A stretch of DNA of 64,000 bases. It comes from Limnohabitans sp. 15K. GTDB taxonomy: Bacteria > Pseudomonadota > Gammaproteobacteria > Burkholderiales > Burkholderiaceae_C. Positions 7,693 through 15,971 of the stretch are shown in pieces. The number at the start of each line of letters is the position of its first letter. Within the stretch, counting starts at the first letter, position 1. Both the position numbers and the translations under genes were made by a program. Location: assembly GCF_002778285.1 (NCBI RefSeq), contig NZ_NESM01000003.1, positions 186,001 through 250,000 of the forward strand, read 5' to 3'. The notes under the pieces were generated by a model. The model worked only from the letters and a program-made list of their open reading frames with translations, had not been told where the DNA came from and made no database searches.

Positions 7693-8831
7693 GACGTCTT
7701 TTTTTGCAAAGTGAGCTTGTGTCTGTCTTGACTTCAAGACCGTTGGATTGGCCGCACCTGCAACGCTTGGCTGAGCGTTGGCTGCGCAGGTGGGGCTTTG
7801 CGCTGACGGGTTTGGCATTGGGTTTGAGCGGCATGTGGCTGGCGCGGCCCGAGGTGGGCGAGGCGCATGCTTCGGCTGTTCAAGCGGTGGCAGGCTTGAC
7901 GCAGCGATTGGCCGGCATGCCTTCAGGCGCTCCCACGCAAAAACCTGCAAAAGGGTCGGCCATGCCCGACAACGCCATGCCCGCTGCGCAGGGCCTTTTG
8001 AGAGCACTACCGGCTTGGACCCCGCCAGAAAAAGTCTGGACCACTTGGCAGCAAGCTTTGGTCGCGCAGGGTTTGCGACTGCAATACTTGCAACCCATGC
8101 CGCCCAGCACCTCAGACGTGCGCAATGGTGCCTTGGTCAGCCATGCTGCCGCCTGGCGGGTGTTGGGCCGCTTCGATGATTGGGTGCGTGTGTGGTCAGC
8201 TTGCGCCGAAAGTGGGCCAGTTTGTGCCATCGAGCGCATCCAGATCGTGGCCACCGAAAAACCTGCAGAGGTTCAAATTGATGCGGTCATGCGGGTGTGG
8301 ATGCGCCCTGCCGAAAAGCGCGCGGCCAACGTGACGGATCAGGTTATTCAAGCCCATTGGATGCCCGATGTGCGGACGAGTCTTCAAAAGTCCGGGCGTT
8401 CGCATGTGGCCTTGTTTGCGCTAAGCCATGGCACTGCAACAGCCCCAGCAGACGCAGCAGAAGCAAGCAGGGTGGACGGGGGCAAACTGGCCACCAACGC
8501 AGAGGGTGCGTCGGCTGTCGCGGCCAGTTTGGTGGTTTTGCCAGACGACCCCCACCAATGGCCATTCGCTCGCGTTCGGTTGGCAGGGCTTTGGACGCAA
8601 GGCGGCGAGCGGCAAGCAGTCTTGTCAGCCGGGCCACACGCGGTCAGGGTGATGCCCGGCCAACGTGTCAGCTTGGAGGGCCACCGTGTGGTGGCCATCA
8701 CCGATGCGGGTGTGGGTTTGCGTCTCGGAAAGGGCCCTTTGCTTCAACTTGCTTGGGCCGATGCACTTCAGGTCGGCGCGACGGCGACCCCATCCGAACC
8801 GGTCAACACCACCACAAGGCAACCCCCATGA
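7689..8831 (+). CDS. PilO-PilP fusion protein of the type IV pilus alignment complex
   Basis: 380 aa. The N-terminal half looks like PilO: a cytoplasmic tail, one membrane segment (about residues 35-53), then a periplasmic domain to about residue 215. The C-terminal part (about 285-365) resembles the beta-sandwich of PilP: FARVRLAGLWTQGG, then AVRVMPGQRVSLEGHRVVAI and VGLRLGKG. Canonical PilP is a separate lipoprotein, and no other pilP lies between here and pilQ, so the two functions appear joined in one chain. A Ser/Ala-rich linker separates the halves. Overlaps by ATGA with both neighbours. Confidence 0.7.
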   Translation: MRRLFLQSELVSVLTSRPLDWPHLQRLAERWLRRWGFALTGLALGLSGMWLARPEVGEAHASAVQAVAGLTQRLAGMPSGAPTQKPAKGSAMPDNAMPAAQGLLRALPAWTPPEKVWTTWQQALVAQGLRLQYLQPMPPSTSDVRNGALVSHAAAWRVLGRFDDWVRVWSACAESGPVCAIERIQIVATEKPAEVQIDAVMRVWMRPAEKRAANVTDQVIQAHWMPDVRTSLQKSGRSHVALFALSHGTATAPADAAEASRVDGGKLATNAEGASAVAASLVVLPDDPHQWPFARVRLAGLWTQGGERQAVLSAGPHAVRVMPGQRVSLEGHRVVAITDAGVGLRLGKGPLLQLAWADALQVGATATPSEPVNTTTRQPP

Positions 8832-10264
8832 CCCATTTCACCCCATCGGGCGCAAAGATCTGCTTGTGGCTGGCGGCCATCAGCGGCACCGGCTTGGCTT
8901 TGGCGCAAACCACCGGGCAAGCCTTGCCAGTTGAGCCGGCCTTGGCCCAGCGGCCCGACACCCCGCCTTTGACGGTCAATGACAAGCCGATCAGTCTGAA
9001 CTTTCAGAACATCGACATCAAAGCATTGCTGCAGGTGTTTGCCAATTTTTCGGGGCTGAACCTGGTGCTGACCGACAGCGTGACCGGTTCGGTCAGTGTG
9101 CGTTTGAACGAGGTGCCTTGGCAACAAGCACTGGACATCGTGCTGCAATCGAAGGGTTTGGTTTCTCGTCAGGAAGGACGCGTTTTGTGGGTGGCCACGC
9201 AGGGTGAATGGGCTTTGCGCGAGAAAAAACAACTCGACGCCCAAGCCGCGTTGGAGGCCGTCAGCCCCATGCAAATGCTGTCGGTGCGTTTGCAATACGC
9301 CCGCGCGACCGAAGTGGCCCAGCGCTTACAAGGCGGTGCAACGGGTAACAGCGGGGGACGCTGGTTGAGTGCGCGCGGCAGCGTCTTGGCCGAACCGCGA
9401 ACCAACCAACTGTTTATCTCGGACTTGCCTGCGCGTTTGCAGGACTTGCAAAAAATGCTGTCGCAACTGGATGTGCCTGTTCGGCAAATCCTGATTGAGG
9501 CGCGCATCGTGGAGGCCGACGACCAGTTTGGCCAGTCCCTCGGGGTGCGTTTGGGCACTGGGATGGCCATTCCCTTGAAAGTGCAGGGCCGCTCCAACAC
9601 TTTGGCGGTGGGCGCCAGCAACCAAGCTGCGGCAGCAGGCACAGTGGCGGGCAACCAGGTGAATTTGCCTTCGGGCACAGCAGGGCAAACGCTGAGCACC
9701 CCCGCCACATTTGCGGTTTCCCTGTTTAACGCGGCTGCCGACCGCTTCATCAATGTGGAGATCTCGGCATTGGAGGCCGCTGGGCTGGGCAAGGTGGTGT
9801 CGCGGCCCCGGGTGGTGACAGCCGACCAGACCAAAGCGCTGATCGAGCAGGGCACCGAGTTGCCTTACCAGGTGTCCCTGGGCAATGGCGCTTTTTCCGT
9901 CCAGTTTCGCAAAGCCAATTTGAAGCTGGAAGTGACGCCCCAAATCACACCCGATGGTTCGGTGGTCTTGGATGTGGATGTGAACCGCGACAGCGTGGGG
10001 CAAATCACGCCAGCCGGGTACGCCATCAACACCAAGCATGTGAAAACCCAAGTGCGCATTGAGGACGGTGGCACGGTGGTGTTGGGTGGCATTTACGAGG
10101 AAACCAGTCGAAACGACGAAGCCAAAGTGCCTGGTTTGGGAGAGATGCCTGGCTTGGGTTGGCTGTTTAAAAAACGCGACCAGACTCAGCGCAAAAGTGA
10201 ATTGCTGATCTTTTTGACGCCCCGCGTGGTGGCCGACGGCCCTTCCAACTTGCCGCCCCAGTGA
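8828..10264 (+). CDS. pilQ: Type IV pilus secretin PilQ, short form
   Basis: Outer-membrane secretin through which the pilus passes. 478 aa from ATG 8828, which forms an ATGA overlap with the upstream stop; an upstream in-frame extension to 8297 is antisense-free but not protein-like and was dropped. It has a signal peptide cut near residue 26 (LALAQ), an STN/N0 domain (about 50-120), one NolW/N1 domain (about 145-215) and the secretin barrel with VPGLGEMPGLGWLFKK and the final ELLIFLTPRVV. Canonical PilQ has extra N-terminal AMIN domains and about 700 residues; these are absent here. Confidence 0.88.
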   Translation: MTHFTPSGAKICLWLAAISGTGLALAQTTGQALPVEPALAQRPDTPPLTVNDKPISLNFQNIDIKALLQVFANFSGLNLVLTDSVTGSVSVRLNEVPWQQALDIVLQSKGLVSRQEGRVLWVATQGEWALREKKQLDAQAALEAVSPMQMLSVRLQYARATEVAQRLQGGATGNSGGRWLSARGSVLAEPRTNQLFISDLPARLQDLQKMLSQLDVPVRQILIEARIVEADDQFGQSLGVRLGTGMAIPLKVQGRSNTLAVGASNQAAAAGTVAGNQVNLPSGTAGQTLSTPATFAVSLFNAAADRFINVEISALEAAGLGKVVSRPRVVTADQTKALIEQGTELPYQVSLGNGAFSVQFRKANLKLEVTPQITPDGSVVLDVDVNRDSVGQITPAGYAINTKHVKTQVRIEDGGTVVLGGIYEETSRNDEAKVPGLGEMPGLGWLFKKRDQTQRKSELLIFLTPRVVADGPSNLPPQ

Positions 10265-10351
10265 ATCCAGCGGGTCGAATACACTCATTGGATTCAAGGT
10301 ACAGGCCGTTTTGATGGCGTGTCCAGACGCCATTTTCAGTGTGAGAACTTC

Positions 10352-10909
10352 TTGAGCATCATCTTCGTGGGCCTTCCAGGCTCGGGCAAAACCACCATCG
10401 GCAGACAGTTGGCACGCCGGTTGGATGTGCCTTTTGTGGACTCTGACCATGTGATCGAGCACCAGTTGGGCTGCTCGATCCGGGAGTTTTTTGCGCGCGA
10501 AGGCGAAGACAACTTCCGTGATGTCGAGCAACAAGTGCTGGATGACCTGACGCGTACCCATCAGGGCGTGATTGCCACGGGCGGTGGTGCCGTTTTGCGC
10601 GAGGCCAATCGCCGCCATTTGCATGAGCGGGGCCAAGTGGTCTACCTGCGGTCTACGCCCGATGACGTCTTTCGCCGTGTTCGCCACGACAAGGCGCGGC
10701 CCCTGCTGCAGGTGGACGATCCTTTGGCACGTTTGAAAGCCCTGTTTGACGCCCGCGATCCGCTGTACCGCGAAACGGCCCATTTTGTGATTGAAACTGG
10801 CCGCCCCTCTGTGGCCACGCTGGTCAACATGATCACCATGCAATTGGAACTGGCAGGGCATCTGCCGGATCCGATGCGCAGGTCAAAGCCGGCCCATCCT
10901 CAGTCTTGA
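10352..10909 (+). CDS. aroK: Shikimate kinase
   Basis: Phosphorylates shikimate at the 3-OH with ATP in chorismate synthesis. 185 aa from TTG 10352, with the P-loop GLPGSGKT at residues 7-14, the shikimate-binding DSDH, and GGGAV. I prefer TTG 10352 because it places the P-loop where the family has it and a GAG lies 6 bases upstream; GTG 10319 would add 11 residues. It follows pilQ and precedes aroB, the same order as hofQ-aroK-aroB in E. coli. Confidence 0.9.
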   Translation: MSIIFVGLPGSGKTTIGRQLARRLDVPFVDSDHVIEHQLGCSIREFFAREGEDNFRDVEQQVLDDLTRTHQGVIATGGGAVLREANRRHLHERGQVVYLRSTPDDVFRRVRHDKARPLLQVDDPLARLKALFDARDPLYRETAHFVIETGRPSVATLVNMITMQLELAGHLPDPMRRSKPAHPQS

Positions 10910-10928
10910 GCGCCTACACTTAGGGGCT

Positions 10929-12056
10929 ATGTCAGAGCTCCTACCCCCCCTCCAAACTGCCCCCATCCAAACGGTTGCCATTTCGCTGGACGACCGCAGT
11001 TACGACATCCACATCGGCCAGGGCCTTTTGAGCCGATCCGACACTTGGGCTGGCCTGCCCAAAGCGCAGACCGCCATGATCGTGACCAACGACACCATTG
11101 CGCCACTCTATGAAGCCGCTTTGCGCAGCGCCATCGCCCCACATTACAAGCACGTCCACACCGTGGTGTTGCCCGATGGCGAGGCCCACAAAGACTGGCA
11201 GACGCTGAACCTGATTTTTGACGCGCTGCTGTCCAAAGGCTGCGACCGCAAGACCGTGTTGTTTGCGCTGGGCGGCGGGGTGGTGGGTGACATGACCGGC
11301 TTTGCCGCCGCCAGCTACATGCGCGGCGTGCCCTTTGTGCAGGTGCCGACCACACTGCTGTCGCAGGTCGACTCGTCGGTGGGCGGCAAAACCGCCATCA
11401 ACCACCCGCTGGGCAAAAACATGATCGGCGCGTTCTACCAGCCCGTGCGGGTGGTCTGCGACCTGAACACCTTGCAAACCTTGCCCCCGAGAGAGCTGAG
11501 CGCGGGCTTGGCCGAAGTCATCAAATACGGCCCGATCGCCGACATGGCTTTTCTGGACTGGATCGAGGCCAATATTGGTGCGCTGATGGCGCAAGACCCG
11601 GCTGCCCTGGCGCATGCCGTCAAGCGCAGCTGCGAGATCAAGGCCTGGGTGGTCGGGCAAGACGAGCGCGAAGCGGGCCTGCGGGCCATCCTCAATTTTG
11701 GACACACCTTTGGCCACGCCATCGAGGCCGGTCTGGGCTTTGGCGTCTGGCTGCACGGCGAGGCTGTGGGCTGCGGCATGGTCATGGCCGCCGAACTCTC
11801 GCACCGTCTGGGCCAAGTCGATGCCGCCTTTGTGGCGCGTTTGCGGGGCTTGATCAAACGCGCTGGATTGCCGGTGCGCGGCCCGGTCATTGACGCTGCC
11901 GACAACGCGGGCCATTACATCGAACACATGCGCCTGGACAAAAAAGCCATTGGCGGCGACATCCAATTTGTGGTGATCGACGGCCCTGGCAAAGCCACCG
12001 TTTGCGCTGCGCCCGACGCCATGGTGCGCGAGGTGATCAACGCCTGTTGCGCTTAA
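10929..12056 (+). CDS. aroB: 3-dehydroquinate synthase
   Basis: Converts DAHP to 3-dehydroquinate, the second step of the shikimate pathway, using NAD and a divalent metal. The 375-aa protein shows the NAD-binding [11 protein letters not shown], the substrate site [17 protein letters not shown], and metal ligands in [14 protein letters not shown] and LHGEAV. It follows aroK by 19 bases and is probably in the same transcript. Length is normal for the family. Confidence 0.95.
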   Translation: MSELLPPLQTAPIQTVAISLDDRSYDIHIGQGLLSRSDTWAGLPKAQTAMIVTNDTIAPLYEAALRSAIAPHYKHVHTVVLPDGEAHKDWQTLNLIFDALLSKGCDRKTVLFALGGGVVGDMTGFAAASYMRGVPFVQVPTTLLSQVDSSVGGKTAINHPLGKNMIGAFYQPVRVVCDLNTLQTLPPRELSAGLAEVIKYGPIADMAFLDWIEANIGALMAQDPAALAHAVKRSCEIKAWVVGQDEREAGLRAILNFGHTFGHAIEAGLGFGVWLHGEAVGCGMVMAAELSHRLGQVDAAFVARLRGLIKRAGLPVRGPVIDAADNAGHYIEHMRLDKKAIGGDIQFVVIDGPGKATVCAAPDAMVREVINACCA

Positions 12057-12061
12057 AGGCC

Positions 12062-13243
12062 ATGTTCGCCGAGTCACTGGATATGTCGGTGCTTTCAAGC
12101 CAGGCGCAGACCAGCTTGTCGGCGCTGGCCTGCGACCCGGCGCACAGCCGGGGCCGACGGTTTGCTGAAGCCCCAGCGCCGACACGCAACGCTTTCCAGC
12201 GCGACCGGGACCGCATTGTGCATTCCACCGCGTTCCGGAGGCTGGTTTACAAAACCCAGGTGTTCTTGAACCACGAGGGTGATTTGTTCCGCACGCGCCT
12301 GACCCATTCACTCGAAGTCGCGCAGTTGGGGCGTTCCATTGCCCGGGCGTTGGGCCTGAACGAAGACCTGGTCGAAGCTGTGGCGCTCGCGCACGACTTG
12401 GGCCACACACCCTTCGGTCATGCCGGGCAAGACGCACTGAACGAGTGCATGGCTGAGTACGGCGGCTTTGAGCACAACCTGCAAAGCCTGCGTGTGGTCG
12501 ACAAGCTGGAAGAGCGTTACCCCGCGTTTGACGGTCTCAACTTGAGTTTTGAAACCCGCGAGGGTGTGCTCAAGCACTGTTCGCGTGCTAATGCCGAGCA
12601 CCTGGAGTTGACCGAGCCGGAAGGGGTGGGGCGGCGCTTCATCGACCGCACCCAGCCCAGCTTGGAAGCGCAGCTGTGCAACTTGGCCGATGCGATTGCC
12701 TACAACGCCCACGACATCGACGACGGTGTGCGCTCGGGGCTGATCAGCATGGAGCAGCTGCTGCAAGTCGAGCTGTTTGCGCACTATCACCAACAATCGC
12801 TGGACGAGCACCCGGCGCTGGCGCAAAAACCGCGTCGCCTGCTGTACGAAACCATCCGCCGCATGCTGAGTGATCAGGTGTACGACGTGATTGCCACCAC
12901 CCGCCATGCCGTGGCCAGTGCCGGTGTTCACAGCTTGGATGAGGCCAGGTTGGCCGGGCCCTTGGTGGCTTTCAGTGCCGAGATGAAGTCGAGGAGCAGT
13001 GAACTCAAAAAGTTTTTGTTCGCCCAGCTTTACCGCCACCCACAAGTCATGCACACCACGGGGCAAGCGCAGCAAGCGGTCAACGAGTTGTTCGCCGCTT
13101 ACGCCGCTCAACCTTCTGAGATGCCCGCTGATTACGCGGCCAGCGCCGACCTGCACCGCTCGGTGGCCGACTACATCGCGGGCATGACCGACCGCTTTGC
13201 CCTGCGCGAACACGAACGCCTGACCGGGCGCAAGCTGCTTTGA
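12062..13243 (+). CDS. dgt: Deoxyguanosinetriphosphate triphosphohydrolase-like protein
   Basis: HD-domain dNTP triphosphohydrolase that splits dNTPs to nucleosides and triphosphate, a nucleotide-pool control function. 393 aa from ATG 12062, just after aroB. Metal ligands are visible as His82 in THSLEV and the HD pair His111-Asp112 in AHDLGHTPFGH. It belongs to the short 'dGTPase-like type 2' group; true substrate range cannot be read from the sequence. An in-frame start at 12002 would overlap aroB. Its stop overlaps the TTG of the next gene. Confidence 0.85.
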   Translation: MFAESLDMSVLSSQAQTSLSALACDPAHSRGRRFAEAPAPTRNAFQRDRDRIVHSTAFRRLVYKTQVFLNHEGDLFRTRLTHSLEVAQLGRSIARALGLNEDLVEAVALAHDLGHTPFGHAGQDALNECMAEYGGFEHNLQSLRVVDKLEERYPAFDGLNLSFETREGVLKHCSRANAEHLELTEPEGVGRRFIDRTQPSLEAQLCNLADAIAYNAHDIDDGVRSGLISMEQLLQVELFAHYHQQSLDEHPALAQKPRRLLYETIRRMLSDQVYDVIATTRHAVASAGVHSLDEARLAGPLVAFSAEMKSRSSELKKFLFAQLYRHPQVMHTTGQAQQAVNELFAAYAAQPSEMPADYAASADLHRSVADYIAGMTDRFALREHERLTGRKLL

Positions 13244-14442
13244 GCCTGTTGTTCGCCCACCGCACTGCCTGGCTCGTTGTCCTCGCTGGCGGGGTGGCTG
13301 CCCTGCAGGTGGGCAAGCTGCCACCCGCTTTGCCCGCCCTGCAGGCCGAGATGGGCCTGACACTGGTGCAGTCGGGTTTCCTTTTGTCTATGGTGCAACT
13401 CGCAGGCATGAGCCTGGCGGTGTTCATGGGCTTGTGGGCCGATGGCATGGGCCTCAAGCGCAGCATGGTGCGGGGCCTTTGTTTGTTGGCACTGGCCAGT
13501 GGCTTGGGGGCATTTGCCAGCTCGGTCAGTGCTTTGCTGGTGCTGCGTGCCGTTGAGGGTTTGGGGTTTTTGCTGGTGGCCCTGCCCGCGCCTGCTTTGA
13601 TACGCCGCTTGGTGCCTGCGGCCCAACTGCCCGGCATGTTGGGCGTGTGGGGCGCTTACATGCCCACTGGCACGGCCCTGGCGCTGCTGGCGGGGCCGCT
13701 GTTCATTCCGGCCTGGGGCTGGGGCGTTTGGTGGGGGTTGTTTGCCTTTGTATCCCTGGGCATGGCCGCGTGGCTTTGGCGCAGCGTGCCTGCCGACCCG
13801 ATGGTCCACTCTGCCGTCGCAGGGCAGGGGGCCTGGGCGCGACTGCGACGCACCCTGAGCGCACCTGGCCCGTGGCTCGTGGCACTTACCTTCGGCATGT
13901 ATTCGGGCCAGTGGCTGGCTGTGGTGGGTTTCTTGCCGTCCATTTACGCCGCCGCGGGCGTCAACGGTGCGCTGTTGGGCGTACTCACGGCCTTGGCCGC
14001 GGCCGCCAACATTGTGGGCAATATGGCCTCGGGCCGCTTGCTGCAGCGCGGCTGGGCACCGCGCAGCACCCTGTGGCTGGGCTTTGGTGCCATGGCGCTG
14101 GGCAGTACCGTGGCCTTTGCGCCCTTGACCGAAAGCTCGCCTTGGTTGCGCTTTGCCGGGGTGCTGTTGTTCTCTGGCATGGGCGGTCTGGTGCCGGGCA
14201 CGCTGTTCAGCCTGGCGGTGCGCTTGGCCCCCGGCGAGCAACAAGTGGCCACCACCGTGGGTTGGGTGCAGCAGTTGTCTGCGCTGGGGCAGTTTGTCGG
14301 GCCCCCCGTGGTGGCCGCTGTGGCGGCGCGGGCAGGCGGTTGGCAGCTCACGCCGCTGGTCACGGTGGGGTGTTGTGCGGTGGGGGCGGTGCTGGCTTGG
14401 ATGGCTGGACGCTTGCTCACGCAGGCACAATCTCGCCCATGA
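13240..14442 (+). CDS. MFS transporter, substrate unknown
   Basis: 400-aa integral membrane protein with about 12 hydrophobic segments and an MFS-type A-like loop (GLWADGMGLKRSM, about residues 66-78). It starts at a TTG that overlaps the dgt stop (TTGA) and ends in an ATGA overlap with the DUF1415 gene, so the three are translationally coupled. The substrate is not evident; the overall look is of a small-molecule exporter or CynX-like transporter. No regulator is adjacent. Confidence 0.8.
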   Translation: MSLLFAHRTAWLVVLAGGVAALQVGKLPPALPALQAEMGLTLVQSGFLLSMVQLAGMSLAVFMGLWADGMGLKRSMVRGLCLLALASGLGAFASSVSALLVLRAVEGLGFLLVALPAPALIRRLVPAAQLPGMLGVWGAYMPTGTALALLAGPLFIPAWGWGVWWGLFAFVSLGMAAWLWRSVPADPMVHSAVAGQGAWARLRRTLSAPGPWLVALTFGMYSGQWLAVVGFLPSIYAAAGVNGALLGVLTALAAAANIVGNMASGRLLQRGWAPRSTLWLGFGAMALGSTVAFAPLTESSPWLRFAGVLLFSGMGGLVPGTLFSLAVRLAPGEQQVATTVGWVQQLSALGQFVGPPVVAAVAARAGGWQLTPLVTVGCCAVGAVLAWMAGRLLTQAQSRP

Positions 14443-14993
14443 CCGACATGAACACCCCCGAAATTGCCGACACCGTGCGCTGGCTCGAACGCGCCGTGAT
14501 TGGCCTGAACCTCTGCCCCTTTGCGAAAGCCCCGCACGTCAAGGGCCAGATCCATTACGCAGTCAGCGAGGCCAAGGGCCTCGAAGGCTTGCGTGACGAG
14601 TTGATTGAACAATTGCAGGCGCTGGCCGCCATGCCTGAGCAAGAGCGCGAGACCGTGCTGCTGATCGTGCCGCAAATGCTGCAGGACTTTCTGGAGTTCA
14701 ACGATTTTCTGGACGAAGCCGATGCCGTGTTGCAAGAGCTGGATCTGGAAGGCGTGTTTCAGGTGGCGAGTTTTCACCCACAGTTTCAGTTTGCCGACAC
14801 CGAGCCGGACGACATCGGCAATTTCACCAACCGCTCGCCTTACCCCACGCTGCACCTGCTGCGTGAGGAAAGCATTGACCGCGCGGTCGAGGCTTTTCCC
14901 GAGGCTGAGATGATTTACGAAACCAACATCGAGACCTTGGACAAGCTGGGGGGTGAGGGCTGGAAAAAGCTGGATGTAGGTCCAAGCCCTTGA
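14439..14993 (+). CDS. DUF1415 family protein
   Basis: 184-aa soluble protein of a conserved proteobacterial family without an established function. Visible features are an N-terminal helix with RWLERAVIGLNLCPFAKAP, an acidic middle region (DFLEFNDFLDEADAVL) and the motif ASFHPQFQFAD followed by NRSPYPTLHLLRE, which looks like a conserved active-site or ligand-binding loop. It overlaps the MFS gene by four bases. ATG 14439 is chosen over a longer open frame that runs antisense-like through the MFS gene. Confidence 0.8.
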   Translation: MTDMNTPEIADTVRWLERAVIGLNLCPFAKAPHVKGQIHYAVSEAKGLEGLRDELIEQLQALAAMPEQERETVLLIVPQMLQDFLEFNDFLDEADAVLQELDLEGVFQVASFHPQFQFADTEPDDIGNFTNRSPYPTLHLLREESIDRAVEAFPEAEMIYETNIETLDKLGGEGWKKLDVGPSP

Positions 14994-14997
14994 AGCT

Positions 14998-15059
14998 GTA
15001 GGAGCGACGCCCCCGTCGCGATAGACCCAGCCTGATCGCCGCGAGGGCGCGGCTCCCAC
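14998..15059. repeat. REP-like pair of inverted hairpins (REPIN-like)
   Basis: Two GC-rich hairpins face each other between DUF1415 and the methyltransferase gene. The left reads GTAG-GAGCGACG-CCC-CCGTCGC; the right, on the other strand, reads GTGG-GAGCCGCG-CCCT-CGCGGC. They are joined by about 15 bases. The GTAG/GTGG head plus imperfect palindrome is the layout of bacterial REP sequences mobilised by Y1 transposases. Only this one pair was noticed in the window. Confidence 0.65.
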
Positions 15060-15068
15060 ACAAAAACC

Positions 15069-15944
15069 ATGAAGAAAAAAACACCCACCGTCGACAGCCA
15101 AGCCTTGCCGTCTGAGGTGCGCCCCGGCCAGTCGATCGAGCTGCTCAAACAACTCCACATCCTGACCCGCGAAGGCAAGCTCAACCAAGACACGCGCCGC
15201 AAGCTCAAGCAGGTGTATCACCTGTTCCAGTTCATCGAAAAGCTGCTCAAAGAGTTGCCCGCCAGCGACAGCGGCCCCACGCTGGCCGACCACGGTGCAG
15301 GCAAGTCGTATCTGGGCTTTATCATTTACGACCTGTTTTTCAAGGCGCTGGGTCAGGGCACGATCTATGGCATCGAGACGCGCAGCGAGCTGGTGGAATC
15401 GTCCAAAGCCTTGGCCCAGAAACTGGGTTTCGAGCGCATGCGTTTTCTGAACGTGAGCGTGGCCGAATCGACACAAAGCGACGAATTGCCCGCGCAAATC
15501 GACGTGGTGACTGCTTTGCATGCTTGCGACACCGCCACCGACGACGCCATCGCCTTTGGCCTGCAAAAGAAAGCCCGCTACATGGTGCTGGTGCCCTGCT
15601 GCCAGGCCGAATTGGCCCGGGCGCTCAACCAGAACAAGGCGCTCAATTTGCAGCGCACGCCTTTGGCAGAGTTGTGGCGTCACCCCCTGCACACCCGCGA
15701 AGTGGGCAGCCAACTGACCAACGTGTTGCGCTGCCTGTATCTGGAGTCACAGGGCTACCAGGTCACGGTGACCGAGCTGGTGGGCTGGGAACACAGCATG
15801 AAAAACGAGCTGATTTTGGCCAAATACGCCGGCCAGAAAAAACGCGCCTCCGGCGAGCGCTTGCTGGCGCTGCTGCAGGAGTTCGGGGTGGAGGCGCTCA
15901 TGGGCGCGCGCTATCCGCTGGTCGCCAAATCAGAAGCGGTCTGA
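15069..15944 (+). CDS. Class I SAM-dependent methyltransferase (Methyltransf_32-like)
   Basis: 291 aa. A basic, helical N-terminal part (about residues 1-65) precedes a Rossmann-type domain with motif I ADHGAGKSYLGF near residue 80, an acidic GIETRSELVE, then VTALHACDTATDDAI and the conserved MVLVPCCQAEL near 180. These match a family of uncharacterised methyltransferases (PF13679 type) related to RNA- and glutathione-associated domains. The substrate is unknown. It stands alone: a REP-like pair lies upstream and a convergent Bug gene downstream. Confidence 0.78.
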   Translation: MKKKTPTVDSQALPSEVRPGQSIELLKQLHILTREGKLNQDTRRKLKQVYHLFQFIEKLLKELPASDSGPTLADHGAGKSYLGFIIYDLFFKALGQGTIYGIETRSELVESSKALAQKLGFERMRFLNVSVAESTQSDELPAQIDVVTALHACDTATDDAIAFGLQKKARYMVLVPCCQAELARALNQNKALNLQRTPLAELWRHPLHTREVGSQLTNVLRCLYLESQGYQVTVTELVGWEHSMKNELILAKYAGQKKRASGERLLALLQEFGVEALMGARYPLVAKSEAV

Positions 15945-15971
15945 TCGGGCGCTCAGCAGACACCAAACGCT

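Noticed and set aside
8297..8827. N-terminal extension of pilQ
   Set aside because: Lies in another frame over the PilO-PilP gene, has no signal peptide, and the ATGA overlap with a proper signal peptide at 8828 is far better.
10263..10295. Inverted repeat GAATCCA/TGGATTC after pilQ as a terminator
   Set aside because: Only 7 bp with a 19-base loop and no T-run; too weak to call.
13171..14430. Long minus-strand open frame (419 codons) opposite the MFS gene
   Set aside because: Extreme His/Gln/Arg-rich composition typical of the antisense of a GC-rich membrane protein gene; the plus strand has a clear MFS protein.
14998..15059. REP pair as substrate of the transposase at 20.9 kb
   Set aside because: The transposase is flanked by unrelated AT-bounded repeats; no GTAG hairpin lies beside it.
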